Assembly (NCBI RefSeq): GCF_023053635.1 | Contig: NC_086178.1 | Coordinates: 48,320,726 to 48,384,725, forward strand | DNA: 64,000 nucleotides | Reading direction: 5' to 3' | DNA from: Elgaria multicarinata webbii | Taxonomy: Eukaryota; Chordata; Lepidosauria; Squamata; Anguidae | Shown: piece by piece, positions 12,258-22,440 of the stretch | Layout: each line of letters opens with the position of its first letter | Numbering within the stretch: the first letter of the stretch is position 1 | Notes under the pieces: model-generated | What the model was told of the DNA's origin: nothing | The model's input: the letters and a program-made list of their open reading frames with translations, nothing else | Databases searched by the model: none | Program-made: the position numbers and the translations under genes

Positions 12258-12259
12258 AA

Positions 12260-12276
12260 AATAAATCACTTTTATT
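12260..12276. terminator. Back-to-back poly(A) signals
   Basis: AATAAA on + (12,260-12,265) and the complement of AATAAA, TTTATT (12,271-12,276), lie within 17 bp, exactly between the + ORFs and the - ORFs of the virus-like fossil. This is the compact convergent-terminator layout common in small DNA viruses. Confidence 0.6.
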
Positions 12277-12417
12277 ATACCTACTGCATGAAGTATTGAT
12301 ATTTTCTTTTCTGAATAACATGTACAACATGGTTTAAAAACGGTTCATGAACTGGTCTCAGGAGTGTATTTAATGTTTTCAAGGCGTTGTGTGACCTTCC
12401 AATTTTTGTAATTAATA

Positions 12418-12750
12418 TCAAAATTTGATCAACATGCCTTGGAGAACAAGACAATTTAAACTGTAGCCAATTAGAATGACAACATGTAATATGCTTTTAA
12501 AACTGATTTTCCCACATACAATTCGCAACTTTCTAGATTTGACACTTTTGGGCCAGACTAGACACTCGGGTGCGGATTGCCCAGGCCCCTTCAAAGTACA
12601 CCCCATGCAGGTTTCATGCAGGTACTGGTTTAAACAATGTCTCAAAATTGCAAAAACTGTAGATCGCACTAGCATATCCATAGCTTTGCGTCTCTTTTGT
12701 GGAGAGGTATAAGCTATTTCACTAGCTTGCAGCCCGAGAATCTCACACAT
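12418..12750 (-). CDS. Minus-strand virus-like ORF with Cys/His motif (fossil)
   Basis: 110 residues. The segment HETCMGCTLKGPGQSAPECL resembles a C-x2-C ... C zinc-type motif, similar to short early-type ORFs that accompany vertebrate adintovirus-like elements (a remembered resemblance, not a search). It lies on the strand opposite the polymerase block and reads toward the shared poly(A) zone. Confidence 0.45.
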   Translation of the reverse strand: MCEILGLQASEIAYTSPQKRRKAMDMLVRSTVFAILRHCLNQYLHETCMGCTLKGPGQSAPECLVWPKSVKSRKLRIVCGKISFKSILHVVILIGYSLNCLVLQGMLIKF

Positions 12751-12918
12751 GTGGACGGCTCCTGTTTGACCAGCTGTAAGATTAAAATCCTAAAAAAATA
12801 ATTATAAGATGCTGGTAGTGTATTAAAGATACACATCAGAGTTTTCATTCTAAAATTATAGCATTAATCACACACATCTATTTCAACATTTCCATTTGAA
12901 GACATATTTAACAAGGCC

Positions 12919-13281
12919 TCAAGTGGGGGCACCTCTGAACTTTCTGTGGTGGGTGTTTTCACAGCTGATGCCTATAAATAGAACATGTATGAGCCCCTTT
13001 ATACCACTGGTAAGTATTGCACAGAGACGGAAAGATTGATTTTTGATTACCTCCAGGTTCTCTGCAGAAATTACTTCTAAGACGCTGTGCCACATTTGGA
13101 GTGTCTCAGGCTCATCAGTTTGTTCCATGTCTAGATGTTTACATGGGAGGAAAACATCATCTTCAGAACTAGAACTGATATACCGTTTTCGTGAGGCTGT
13201 ATTCATTTTTCTGTTTTGATTCCTCAAGGGTGTCTGTGGAGGAACTGGTGAAGAGCCACTGGTGGGGGTTGGATTCACCAT
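12919..13281 (-). CDS. Minus-strand virus-like ORF, Ser/Pro-rich start (fossil)
   Basis: 120 residues, with a disordered Pro/Ser/Arg-rich N-terminus and an acidic SSSSEDD patch at about residues 37-43. It begins about 10 bp from the repeat-rich control region and reads away from it, as an early gene would. No family is recognised. Only the upstream 70-80 residues look protein-like. Confidence 0.4.
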   Translation of the reverse strand: MVNPTPTSGSSPVPPQTPLRNQNRKMNTASRKRYISSSSEDDVFLPCKHLDMEQTDEPETLQMWHSVLEVISAENLEVIKNQSFRLCAILTSGIKGLIHVLFIGISCENTHHRKFRGAPT

Positions 13282-13289
13282 CTTCTCTA

Positions 13290-13738
13290 TGCAGGAAAAC
13301 GTGTCTGGGCAGGCAAAATTGGGGGATCCCTTCTATACGCGTCTAGAGTGAGGGGGTTGGCCTTACAGGACCACGTGCACCCTCTAAAACCCCTTCCTAT
13401 TGGTCGAGGGCGGCCTTCCGCTTTCCTAGAGGGGTCACATGACCCCCTTTGGACCAATCAACATTGAGATATCAATCTAGGGGGATTTCTTCAATCCCGT
13501 AAGGGTTAGGGCTCTAAAACCCCTTCCTATTGGTCGAGGGTGGTCTGACGCAACCCTAGAGGGGTCACATGACCCTGTTGGGGTCATGTGATTCATGTCA
13601 GGTGACCACTCTTTCCGGAGGAGGGACTTCCGTCTAAGGCGGGACTTCCGTCTAAGGCGGGACATCCGGTCTAAAGGGGGAGGGGCACCTGTCAGTGGGT
13701 GGGGCTTAGGAGTTTGATGGATGGTCATACTTGTACTA
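13290..13738. promoter_or_regulatory. Repeat-rich control or terminal region of the virus-like fossil
   Basis: Two copies of a roughly 65-bp block (13,382-13,450 and 13,512-13,575) each hold CTCTAAAACCCCTTCCTATT, an inverted CCAAT box and GGGGTCACATGACC. Three 18-bp tandem units of GGGACTTCCGTCTAAGGC type follow at 13,623-13,676; the reverse strand reads CGGAAGTCCC, an ETS-like and NF-kB-like site. A CACGTG E-box lies at about 13,371. The GC content is high for this locus. I infer an enhancer/promoter or terminal repeat zone of the element. Confidence 0.6.
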
Positions 13739-14210
13739 CTCTCATCTTAACAAGAAGGAGGAGGTGGTGGTGAAGGTCTTTTGGGGCAAGGATTTCAACT
13801 GCTGTGCTCCTGGGGTTACTTGTTGGATCAAAATATAAAACTGCTTGTTTCACTGCATTTTGAACCAGTTCCAGGCTGCCGCTTATTGGCATTCTAGTTA
13901 AAGAGGCTTTATCTAGTGCCTGTGATCATACAAAAGAACAAAGCTGAAATTCCAGTTAGAGCTGATGTGGCGGTGATAAGGGAGCTATACTCTGTCCAAA
14001 CCAGTTACTTCTTGGGTTTCAAATGTGTTGGTTTTCCCAGAGATTTCCATGACCCTGTTGACTTGGTTGCCTGTCAGCCTGTGCCACGTTTGCTTAAGGT
14101 GCTTTTACGTGGAAGAATAGCCGGTGGCTGATCCTTCCCCCTCCCCTCTTCCCATGCAGTGAAGTCCCTTGACTTACAGCACGCTTCCCATCTCTTGTGT
14201 GATTTTCAGC
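13739..14210 (+). promoter_or_regulatory. Region just upstream of AQP12
   Basis: No repeat and no convincing ORF. It probably contains the AQP12 promoter and 5' UTR. A TTTTCAG acceptor-like string stands 1-2 bases before the start codon, so the 5' UTR may be spliced. Confidence 0.35.
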
Positions 14211-14817
14211 ATGGCTGGTTTGAATGTCTCCATAGCCTTTTTCTTCTCCATCGTGGCTCTTTGTGAGGTGACCAGGCGGTTCGCCAAGAGAATTTTTCCA
14301 CCTAAGCTCTACTTTTATTTTGCTAGTGAACTGGTCAGCTCATTCCAGATGTGTGCCTGCTGCCTTGAACTGAAGATGCTGAGGGAGATTGGTCCATGGG
14401 GAGGTGGCTTTGGCCCAGATGTGAGCCTGACTCTTCTCTTTCTTCTCTTCTTAGTTCATGGTGCCACTTTTGACGGTGCTTCTGCCAACCCAACTGTCTC
14501 TCTCCACGAATTTCTAGCTTTGGATTTTTCTTTGGGGGCCGCTGCTGCCAAACTCTTGGCCCAGTTTGTAGGGATGGAAGCGGCCTCTGCTTTTACCAAG
14601 AAATATTGGTCCAGGGAATTGACAGATTTCCACATGATTCAGAACTTAATGGTCCAAGACTGCAGTTCATCTCTCAGCACCTCTATCTCCCATGGCATCT
14701 TTGTGGAAGCCCTGTGTTCATTTCTTTTCCAGCTGGTAGTTCTCAGGTTCCAGGTCAGCTCTCCCATGTACAGAGTCCCTGTCATGGCACTCACGGTTAC
14801 TGCCTTGGCCTATGCAG
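14211..14817 (+). CDS. AQP12: AQP12 coding exon 1
   Basis: It encodes residues 1-202 plus one base of the next codon: the first membrane helices, the NPT box (SANPTVS) and a Cys-rich QMCACCLE segment. It ends ...GCA G before donor GTAAGG. Confidence 0.93.
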
Positions 14818-17800
14818 GTAAGGACTCCAGCCCAAACTCCTGCGTTTCATCATGATATATATTTAGAAAGCACAAAACCTAAGTATTGATATTGATATAT
14901 AGATTAATCTACTGACTCTAGTCCAATGTTTAGATTATCTTTAATCTATTTTTCTTTTGTGTACCAATGGGATATGGCAGCCTTCCAGATGGGTTGTAGC
15001 CCAATACATCTGGAGGGCACCATATGGCATATTTTTCTGACTAGAATGTTTCTGTTCACATGATGACATCAGTGTGAGGCTTGTTACAACTGCTAGTCTT
15101 TACTGTTTGAGAAGTTCTGAGGTAGGAAACAGGATCTGTAACATTCACTGGAGATTAATGTTGGGAGGGCTTATTTATTTATTGGATGTGATGACCTCCT
15201 GTTGAAAACTTAGAGGGAAGTTTCCCAAGCATCAGCTGAGGTTTCCCCCTTCCCAATACTAGGGTGGAAAAATCCTCACACTTTAGTTTTTGGCTCTTGT
15301 AATCACCTGGTTGAATTTGCTGTCCTTGGATTTTCATCGTAGGGGCAGTGCAAAAGGCGAGACAGAGACTGGGTTCACACAATATGCTAACTCACCCAGT
15401 GTAAGTTGTTGTTGAACTGTTGGTTATTGTGTTGTCTGAATGCAGCACATATTTTGCAGGGTGGCTTATCATGTCTGAACTCAGTGTTTTCCACAGGGTT
15501 GCTCGTTAACCATGCAGTATGGCTTGTTAACCACCCTGAACAGCCCAGCAACAAGCTATGGGTTCTCAGGGTGGCTTGTTCAAGAAAAAAAAAACCCACA
15601 CTACATGGCTAACAAGCCATCCTTTGGAAAATGGGCGGTATAAAAATGTAATAAATAAATAAATAAATAAAAATGCACTGCATTCAGGCAACATGGCAAT
15701 CCATGGTAGATTAACGTGTTGTGTGAACCCAGTCACTGGGAATGAGAATCTGGGAGTGATATAGACCAGCCAGGCAGCTGGAAATTAAGGTCATTGGCTG
15801 ACAAAGGTGCACTGGGTGCTTTCTTCCTTGCACACTTCATTGATTCTCATTGGGTCTCAAACTGCTCCATGCTGAAGAGCAGTTGTCAATAGCAGCATTT
15901 GCTTCCTGCTCCTGTTGAGGAGGGATGTGCTACAGCATGGGTAGCCAACCAGGTGCCCTCAATGTGTTTGGGATTACAACTCTCACAAGGCAATGGCCAA
16001 GGATTATGGGAGTTCTAGTCCAAAATATTCCACCCAGGCCTTCTTGTAGTGTAGGCATCTTTTCATCCCAGGTAAATGATTGCTAGCACTGCTGCCTTCC
16101 GGATCTCCTTCCTTCAAGGGGTAGGTCCATGCTTTTATCAATGAGTTGATAACAAAGTTCTTCACATTTTACTTTTGTTTCTCACAGATCAGCATCAGTC
16201 TTCCTCACTTGTTGTCCTCCAGATGTTTTGAAAGACAACTCCCAGCATTCTTGAACTTTGGCCACGCTAGCTAGAGCTGATGGGAGTTGAAGTCCAAAAC
16301 ATCAGCAGTTTAGATGGTAATACTTCTTTGCAAGACTTTTTAAATTTTATTTCTCATTCAAAGTGAAAAGGTTGCATTTTAGCTGCCTGAAGATCTTTTG
16401 TTCAAAGCTCAATTTGTTTTATTTGCATAATAAGATTGCAGTTGTATGATCCTAATAAATTGGTCATTGTGTACGTCTGCTCTTTGGGGATGAGCATACA
16501 TTGTCATGGTGATCTCCTGCACTTCAACATTTACCACTGCACCACTGGTAGCAAGACCCCCTCCCACCAAACAAAGTAGGCATCTGAAATAAGTCTGCCA
16601 ATTAGCAGCCAACGAGTGGCAGCAATTAAGCTTCTTGCCTGCAAACTAATCTCATACATCTCCTGAGTGCTACGCTCTACCAAGTGCTACCTGGCAGACC
16701 TGTAACTCAAAATTCAGTACTTCAGGCGAAACTCCCTAAGTTTTCATTAAACACAGCATTTGATTGTATCTGTTTAATAGACCGTATTGTGGCACATGCT
16801 AGTTGGTTGTAAGCCAATCTGAGAGGAAAAGAGGTGGGTTCAACTGTTTGTTTTTCTCCTCCTGCAGCTGCACCTCTCACAGGAGCCTTTTTTAACCCTG
16901 GCCTGGCCTGGGCTGTGACCTTTTCCTGCTCTGGAAACAGCTTACTGGAGTACATACAGGTGTATTGGCTGGCACCCATCTCAGGTGAGCCAGCTTCCAA
17001 AAGCATGGAAGGTTCAATCATGCTTGCAACTGAGATGTTACTAGAACATGCACTAATGCTTATACCCTTCTCACATTTTATTTTTGGTCATTTTGAAATG
17101 ACTCCAACACTCAGGCCATCTGGTGATAAATTACAATCATTTATCCACTGAAACATTTTTAAACAACAACAACAACACAAGTGGGTTGTGACCAGATGGA
17201 GTGTGCCACTCCAGGGGTAAAACCATAATATTTTAAGGGTTCACAAAATAAAAATCAAATAAAGTTAGCCACAGGCATTTGGAGAAGAGTCTCAAAGAAA
17301 GAGAAATGAAGAAAGTAGGGTGACATTCCCGAAGCAGTCAAAGATGGAGTATCCAGAAAAAATAAAGAAGTCCTCCAAACTCCTGGAAAAGAGACAGCAA
17401 GCTCTGTTACTGGTATCAGGGCTGGCATCAAGTGTAGGCAATGGTTGCTCACCTGCCAAGGGTCCACGGTGCAGAAGGAGCCCTCTGACAAGAGCTCCCT
17501 GGAATTGCTTCTCTTTGCAATGTGCTTGTTCATCTGTCTCTAGTCCAGATAACAATGGTAGTGAGAAAGAGGAGCAGTAGATCCCACCACCCACTTGATC
17601 CCTGGTTCTCTGCCTGTCAAGTAACCAAGTGGTAGCAATGATGAGAAAGAAGAGGAGGAGCAACAGGGTTAGTGACAATGGTTATGAGAAGGTAGACTCC
17701 CTGAGGGCAGGTCTCATTGAAGGTGTCTTGCCCAGGCGCCCTCAAAAACCTGGAGACAGCATTGACTGGTATTGCAAAAAGTGAAAAGCAGAAGTGCCTT

Positions 17801-20800
17801 GCTAGCAGATTCACTAGAGAAACATGGGCATACATTTCTTCCGGCAACACAAATCATGCATCAAAAGCCACCTGGTCTCGTTCTGTAGAAGATGATACTG
17901 CCCACAGGAATGTGAATTGGAAATGTTAAAGATGCCTGCCTGCCTGTCTGTCTGTCTATCTATCTATCTCAGACTTGTTCTTAACAAAACAGCAGTTGGC
18001 TAGGAAGCATCAGGGATGGGCAACTAGTGGCCTTCCAGATGTTTTGGTCTACAACTCCTATCGGCTCTCACCAGCAGAGCCAACAGTGAGGGATCATGGG
18101 AGCTGTAGGCCAAAACATCTGGAGGGCCACAAGTTGCACAGTCCTGCAGTAAATGGAGCAAGATATAGCCCAGGCAGTTTCTCTTCCAATAAAAAGTGAG
18201 GGGAACATGATGGAGATGGAGAAAAACGGTATGGTAAAAAGAAAAATGGGGGTTAAAGATGGGCCCAGAATCTGAAATGTTTAAAGACTTGGGCCACAAT
18301 CCTTTGCTGGCTGGGGAATGTTGGGAATTGTCAGACTTCTTTCTGTGTAATCGTGGATAGGAATGCATCCTAATTTATTTTCATGCAGTTGAAAGCTAAA
18401 ATTTAAAATGCAGCCCAAAATGCAGACCTCCAAAAGTGACAGGTCTCTTTTGGAAAAATACTTGAACTTTAAGCATCCAAGGGAAATTCTCATGGTAGTT
18501 ATGCGGCAGCGGAAGTCTTACTAGCATGCAAGAGCAAGGAGTCCTTGCCAGTATTTGAAAATCCAACTGCCCTCCCCCTCCCCCCTCTGCTCTAACTGAC
18601 TTGCAGAGAAGGGCAGGTTAAATATCAGTAGTATTAGTCTGGTCTACCTGCACACAGTCCTTAGAAGTATATCTTGCTTATCTTAATTGCCAGCAATGTT
18701 GTCTCAGGAAATCTTTCTGATTTTTAGAACAAAAGCATACTAATAGAAAAGGTTTTTAAATAGTTGGGAAGCACAAAGTAGTAGCAGAAAAAATATTTAC
18801 TTGCCTTTGTCATTCTTGGTAAGAGGTGTTTGATGCCCCCATTATATTGTCCTAATCTGGGGCAAGCTGGTGTATAATGAAAGCGCCCATGTACAGAGGC
18901 CACTGGAGTCTTTCCACAGACACTTGCAACCTTTTCCAATCATGCAGGTCTTATTAGCTGACTCAGCCTTCCTCAACCTGGTGCTCTCCAGATGTGTTGG
19001 ACTACAGCTCCCATAATTCCTAGCTAGCAATGGCCATGCTGGCTGGGAGTTATAGAAGATGCAGTCCAACACCTTTGGAGGATACTTGGCTGGGGAAGGC
19101 TGAGCTAGTTCTTCCAATGAATTTATTAGGGTTTGATCTGTGCAGGCAGGTATACAGACAAGTTAGAAGACAGAAGACACAATTTTTGGCTAGTAGGAAT
19201 TGTTAAATGGGTTTACATCCTTCCCAGGGCTGACATGAGACATTGTTCTGCCCTGAGGCAAAGGACAAGATTTGTCACCCCCCCCCGACCCGCCTCACTC
19301 TTTGTGCATACAGACGCCAACTGGACTGGCAATTGGATCTTCCAACACTGGTCACAGGAAAACAACCTCCACTGCACCTGAGAGAAGCAGCCTGGATTTG
19401 CAGATTCTGTCCTCCAACGCCTTGCCACTCCTCTGCACTACCCATCACCTGTCCCCTGAGGAGGCTGCCTCACTGTGCCTAATGGGTGGGGTGGCCCCAT
19501 GGCCATTGTTAAGGGTAGACATGATTGGGTACCTGATGAGGGCTCACACCCCAGCAGGGTCCTACTGCTAAGAGCCGCCTGGACTTCACTCCTCTTCACC
19601 CAGAGAGCAGCCGTGGGGGTAAGAAGGAGCAGTAGATACCTGTGCCTGCTCGCTCACTGGCTCTGTGCCTATTAAGCAAGGGGTAACAATGATGAGGCAA
19701 GAGCAGCTGGCGACAATGGCAGTGAGAAAGTTTACAGCACAAGGCAGTCTGTTCCAAGGATCTCTACAGACATTTTTATAACCCTTTGACGAAGGCCTAA
19801 GACTACAGAAAGAGGCCAAAATGCACCAGGGCTTTTCATCAATAAAGCCGTTGACAGCGTCCTGAGATTATTCTCTCTCTTTCTGGTCAACTGGGCAGCC
19901 CAAACCTTGCTCACCGTCTACCTCTGAAAAAAGCTGCACTGTTCTGGGATTGCTCCGTACGCTCTGAATACCCTGTCATGGCTGTGCTGCTGCATAGGAC
20001 ACAGCCACAAACTTGCAGCCAGATCAGGCCTCCCCCCCCCCCCCCCGAAATTGAGCTTTTTCCAAGTATCAATTTACCGTGACTTTCCCCATTGCTCCAA
20101 TGTCACCACTGTTGTTTCCTGTCTGTCAGTGGTGGCTTCAGTTTGGGGTTTAGAAAGTGTGCATACCAGGGGCAGATCCTGGTGGATGGTAGGCCTGGGA
20201 TGCAGGGCAGGAGGCGGGCTTGACAAGCCTCATAATAGCCACCTTGTGATGGACGTTGGGGAACAAAAGTAAGGGCAATCCATAGGCAATGCTGCTGCAA
20301 CTGGTACGGCTGCTTTCTTAACCCCTTCTTAACCCTGGATTGTATATTGTGACAGGGTTATATTGCTCTGTTCTTTAAGTGGGCCCCTCCATATTTGCTC
20401 CCTTCCCCACCCTGCTGTGCTCCAATTTTTCCAAGCCTTGTAACTCTTTAGACTCTGCTTCACTGTAGCGATACTGTGGGGTTTGGGGGAATCGGAGGCA
20501 AAGCGGAGTCGTATATAGACACGGCCCTGGAATAAAGTACAGGGAAACAAAGTGAGCCAGTTTTTTTAAAAGTACATTTATATGGAATTCAAGTTAGCAT
20601 ACATGGGGTTTCCAGGCAGCCTCCCATCCAGGCACTGGACACACCCAAATCTGCTTATCTTCAGCAAATGTTCTTGTTTTTGGCTCTTTTCTAGGGATGC
20701 TGATAGCTCTCTTCCTGTATCAGGGGAACATCCCTCGGCTCTTCCAGACAAACCTGCTCTACAGTCAAAAGAACAAATATAGGATACCCAAGGGGAAAGC

Positions 20801-20822
20801 TCACTCTGGTGCCCAGAACTGA
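14211..20822 (+). CDS. AQP12: Aquaporin-12 (gene span, three coding exons)
   Basis: The coding exons are 14,211-14,817, 16,868-16,984 and 20,695-20,822; they sum to 852 nt, giving 283 residues plus stop. Every junction is GT/AG and the phases agree (1 and 1). The protein opens MAGLNVS and shares LTLLFLLFL, HGATFDGASANPTVS, LLEYIQVYWLAP and QKNKYR with mammalian AQP12; the human protein is about 295 residues. AQP12 is an unorthodox 'superaquaporin' of pancreatic acinar intracellular membranes. The first pore box is NPT, as usual for AQP12; the second reads NPG where I expect NPA. The ATG has a strong context (A at -3, G at +4). AQP11 is the nearest alternative, but its N-terminus differs. Confidence 0.93.
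15367..15734. mobile_element. MITE with 16-bp perfect terminal inverted repeats
   Basis: It begins GACTGGGTTCACACAA and ends with the exact complement; weaker inverted similarity continues for about eight more bases. It lies in AQP12 intron 1. No clear target duplication is visible. An L2-like tail is inserted in it at about 15,625-15,672. Confidence 0.65.
15625..15672 (+). repeat. Short L2-like tail inserted in the MITE
   Basis: A GGGCGGTATAAAAATGTAAT block followed by AATA repeats, matching the longer L2-like tails elsewhere in the window. It interrupts the MITE and is therefore younger. Confidence 0.6.
15930..16035. repeat. Palindromic 'ACAACTC...GGGAGTT' MITE-like repeat
   Basis: A short interspersed repeat with inverted halves (GGTGCCCTCAATGTGTTTGG ... 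ATTATGGGAGTTCTAGTCC). Family members recur at about 16,195, 18,005, 18,960, 24,750, 28,266, 49,425, 50,212 and 62,335. Likely hAT-derived. Confidence 0.55.
16190..16312. repeat. Palindromic 'ACAACTC...GGGAGTT' MITE-like repeat
   Basis: CTCCAGATGTTTTGAAAGAC ... GATGGGAGTTGAAGTCC: inverted halves around CTAGCTAGAGC. AQP12 intron 1. Confidence 0.6.
16868..16984 (+). CDS. AQP12: AQP12 coding exon 2
   Basis: 117 nt behind acceptor CTCCTCCTGCAG and ahead of donor GTGAGC. It carries the second pore box as FNPGLA, then LLEYIQVYWLAPISG. The exon matches the position and length of the second AQP11/AQP12 coding exon in mammals as I remember it. Confidence 0.93.
17935..17970. repeat. Compound tetranucleotide microsatellite
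   Basis: Successive (CTGC)n, (CTGT)n and (CTAT)n blocks in AQP12 intron 2. Confidence 0.8.
18003..18146. repeat. Palindromic MITE-like repeat
   Basis: CAGGGATGGGCAACTAGTGG at the left; the complement of AGTTGCACAGTCCTG-type ends at the right. The two halves share CCAGATGTTTTGG / CCAAAACATCTGG. AQP12 intron 2. Confidence 0.6.
18958..19112. repeat. Palindromic MITE-like repeat
   Basis: GACTCAGCCTTCCTCAACC at the left and GGGGAAGGCTGAGC at the right, with CCAGATGTGTTGGACTACAG inside. AQP12 intron 2. Confidence 0.6.
19225..20050. other. Repeat-derived intron sequence with poly-C
   Basis: It starts with the CTGCCCTGAGGCAAAGGACA word shared with 25,204 and ends with a 17-base poly-C run (20,031-20,046). 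No protein is recognised. It lies in AQP12 intron 2. Confidence 0.4.
20695..20822 (+). CDS. AQP12: AQP12 coding exon 3
   Basis: 128 nt behind acceptor TTTTCTAG. It encodes the last helix and the cytosolic tail MLIALFLYQGNIPRLFQ ... QKNKYRIPKGK, matching the AQP12 C-terminus, and stops at TGA 20,820-20,822. Confidence 0.92.
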
Positions 20823-21083
20823 ACAGAGCGAGCCAAAAACAGAGAAGAGGATCAGCTGCTCAGGGCCAACTGAGAGAATGGAGGGAGAGAGAGATGAGGC
20901 ATTCTAGTACTTACTCTGCGATCTTGTGCATATCTACTCAGAAAGAAGGTTCACTGAGTTCAATGGAGCTTACTCCCAAGTATGTGGGTATAGGTTTGCA
21001 GCCTTAGCAAAGGTCAACCTGCCCCTTGCACCTGTATTGTGACTTAGTATAATGTTGCATCCCAACCCTTGAGTACAGTAGAT

Positions 21084-21089
21084 AATAAA
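21084..21089 (+). terminator. Candidate AQP12 poly(A) signal
   Basis: AATAAA 262 bp after the AQP12 stop codon, the first canonical hexamer downstream. Confidence 0.5.
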
Positions 21090-21289
21090 TACAAAACCAT
21101 TTAAAATATTTCGAGCACAACTGATAATGACTGTGTGTGCTTCTTATCAGCTGATCTGAATTAAGTCTCTAGCAGTGGGGAAAGCACCAATATCTCTGTA
21201 AACACAGAGTAAGGTTTCTTTACACAGCTTAAGAGCCATGTCCAAGAGCTTTACTCTATTGTACTTTTCCCTCTGCCAATCTGTAGCCT

Positions 21290-21366
21290 AGGTCAGCATG
21301 GCTGGGAGTGATGGGAGTTGTAGTCCAACATATCAGGAAGGCTCCAGGTTGGAGAAGGCTGGTCAA
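21290..21366 (+). repeat. Half of a palindromic MITE-like repeat
   Basis: GGGAGTTGTAGTCCAACATA followed by GGTTGGAGAAGGCT; only the right half is clear. Confidence 0.45.
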
Positions 21367-22154
21367 GGTATAATATAACTTAAGTGGAGCAGTGAGGCTA
21401 CAGTTCTATGTGTGGTTACTTAGGAGGAAGCCCCACTGAATTCACTGGGAATTATTTCTGAGTAATTATGCTTATGGCTACACTGTAAGGCTGCAATCCT
21501 AAACCATTTTACTTGGGGACTGAATGGCACTGCACTCCATACTTTTTTCTTCTGAATTGACACACATAGGATTGGACTGAGATCACACAGAAATACATAT
21601 CTATCCCATTGAAAGCAGAAGACCTTTGTATCTTGTGTCGTGTGTTTTACTTTTTCTGGAAAGGCTATCACAGTTGTGGAGTGTGAGCCTCCAACTCGGT
21701 TTATAAGGAACCTAGGGAACGGATTGTGTGTTCTTTTTCTCCCCCCCCCCCCTTCCCTTTCTCCGAAGTTTTACAGGGCAACAATACTTCCTTGAAATGA
21801 GGATAGGTAGACCAGTCTGTGGACATGCAAGGGGTTGACTTTCTCTAATCCCTTAAGTACATCATTGCATTATTACACCATTACAGCCTATCAGAATTGC
21901 AGTCAATTGCGCTTGCCAGAATGGGGTTTACTCAAAGGTAAGCATGCATGGGATTTTAGCATGACTTGGATGTAAATGCAGTTGAAATCAATGGGATTTA
22001 CTCTTGAATACGGGAACCAGCAGATCTCTATTTTATGAACTGGAGATGCACAGCTTTGCATGATCAAAGTAAAGGAAAAGATATCCTTCACAATTGCAAA
22101 CAGGTGAACCTTCACACTAGTGGACTATCTGGAAAAGGGTTTAAGGGAAAAAAA

Positions 22155-22440
22155 TTAAAATCCTAAAAAATCAAGGGATGAACCAATCTGACTCAAACTC
22201 AGCATGGCTAAAGCCCTACTTAAGAGCTACCACTGTGCAAAATTTGATCTCTTTATCTTTAAAAATTATACAGATGTAAGCATTTTTGTTAATTTCCATT
22301 TAAAAATTCCTTAAAATCAAGACATGAACCAATCTAATTCAAACTCAGCATGGCTAAAGCCCTCCTTAAGAGCTATCACCACGCCAACTGTGATCTCTTT
22401 ATCTTTAAAAATTATGTAGATGTAAGGATTTTGGTTACCT
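22155..22440. repeat. Two-unit tandem duplication, about 150 bp each
   Basis: CTCAAACTCAGCATGGCTAA- or TTCAAACTCAGCATGGC-type words, TTAAGAGCTA and TTTATCTTTAAAAATTAT recur in the same order in 22,160-22,310 and 22,312-22,440. The unit layout resembles the array in the hAT-like element at 5.1-5.7 kb. Confidence 0.7.

Larger units (their letters stand above)
8784..13738. mobile_element. Maverick/Polinton (adintovirus-like) fossil
   Basis: A block of virus-like genes unlike anything else in the window: protein-primed family B DNA polymerase, HerA/FtsK-type packaging ATPase and two late-type ORFs on +, then two ORFs on - and a repeat-rich control region. The + and - blocks converge on a shared poly(A) zone. 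No integrase, protease or capsid gene is recognised here, so the copy is incomplete, and the coding part is broken in roughly two places. Several ORFs stay long, so the insertion is probably not very old (a rough inference). The left limit is the edge of a SINE-rich block; the right limit is where the control repeats stop. Neither end has been proven. Confidence 0.75.

Noticed and set aside
8784-13738. Adenovirus or herpesvirus integration
   Set aside because: Polymerase and ATPase motifs fit Maverick/adintovirus elements better, and no herpesvirus-type gene is seen.
13916-14131. 71-codon ORF just upstream of AQP12
   Set aside because: No recognised similarity, no splice link to AQP12 and no codon character; probably 5' UTR or promoter DNA.
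17255-17678. Overlapping ORFs on both strands in AQP12 intron 2
   Set aside because: Low-complexity Ser/Leu-rich translations without motifs; intronic.
14211-20822. Assignment of the aquaporin as AQP11
   Set aside because: The MAGLNVS start, ASANPTVSL, LLEYIQVYWLAP and QKNKYR tail match AQP12, not the AQP11 start or tail.
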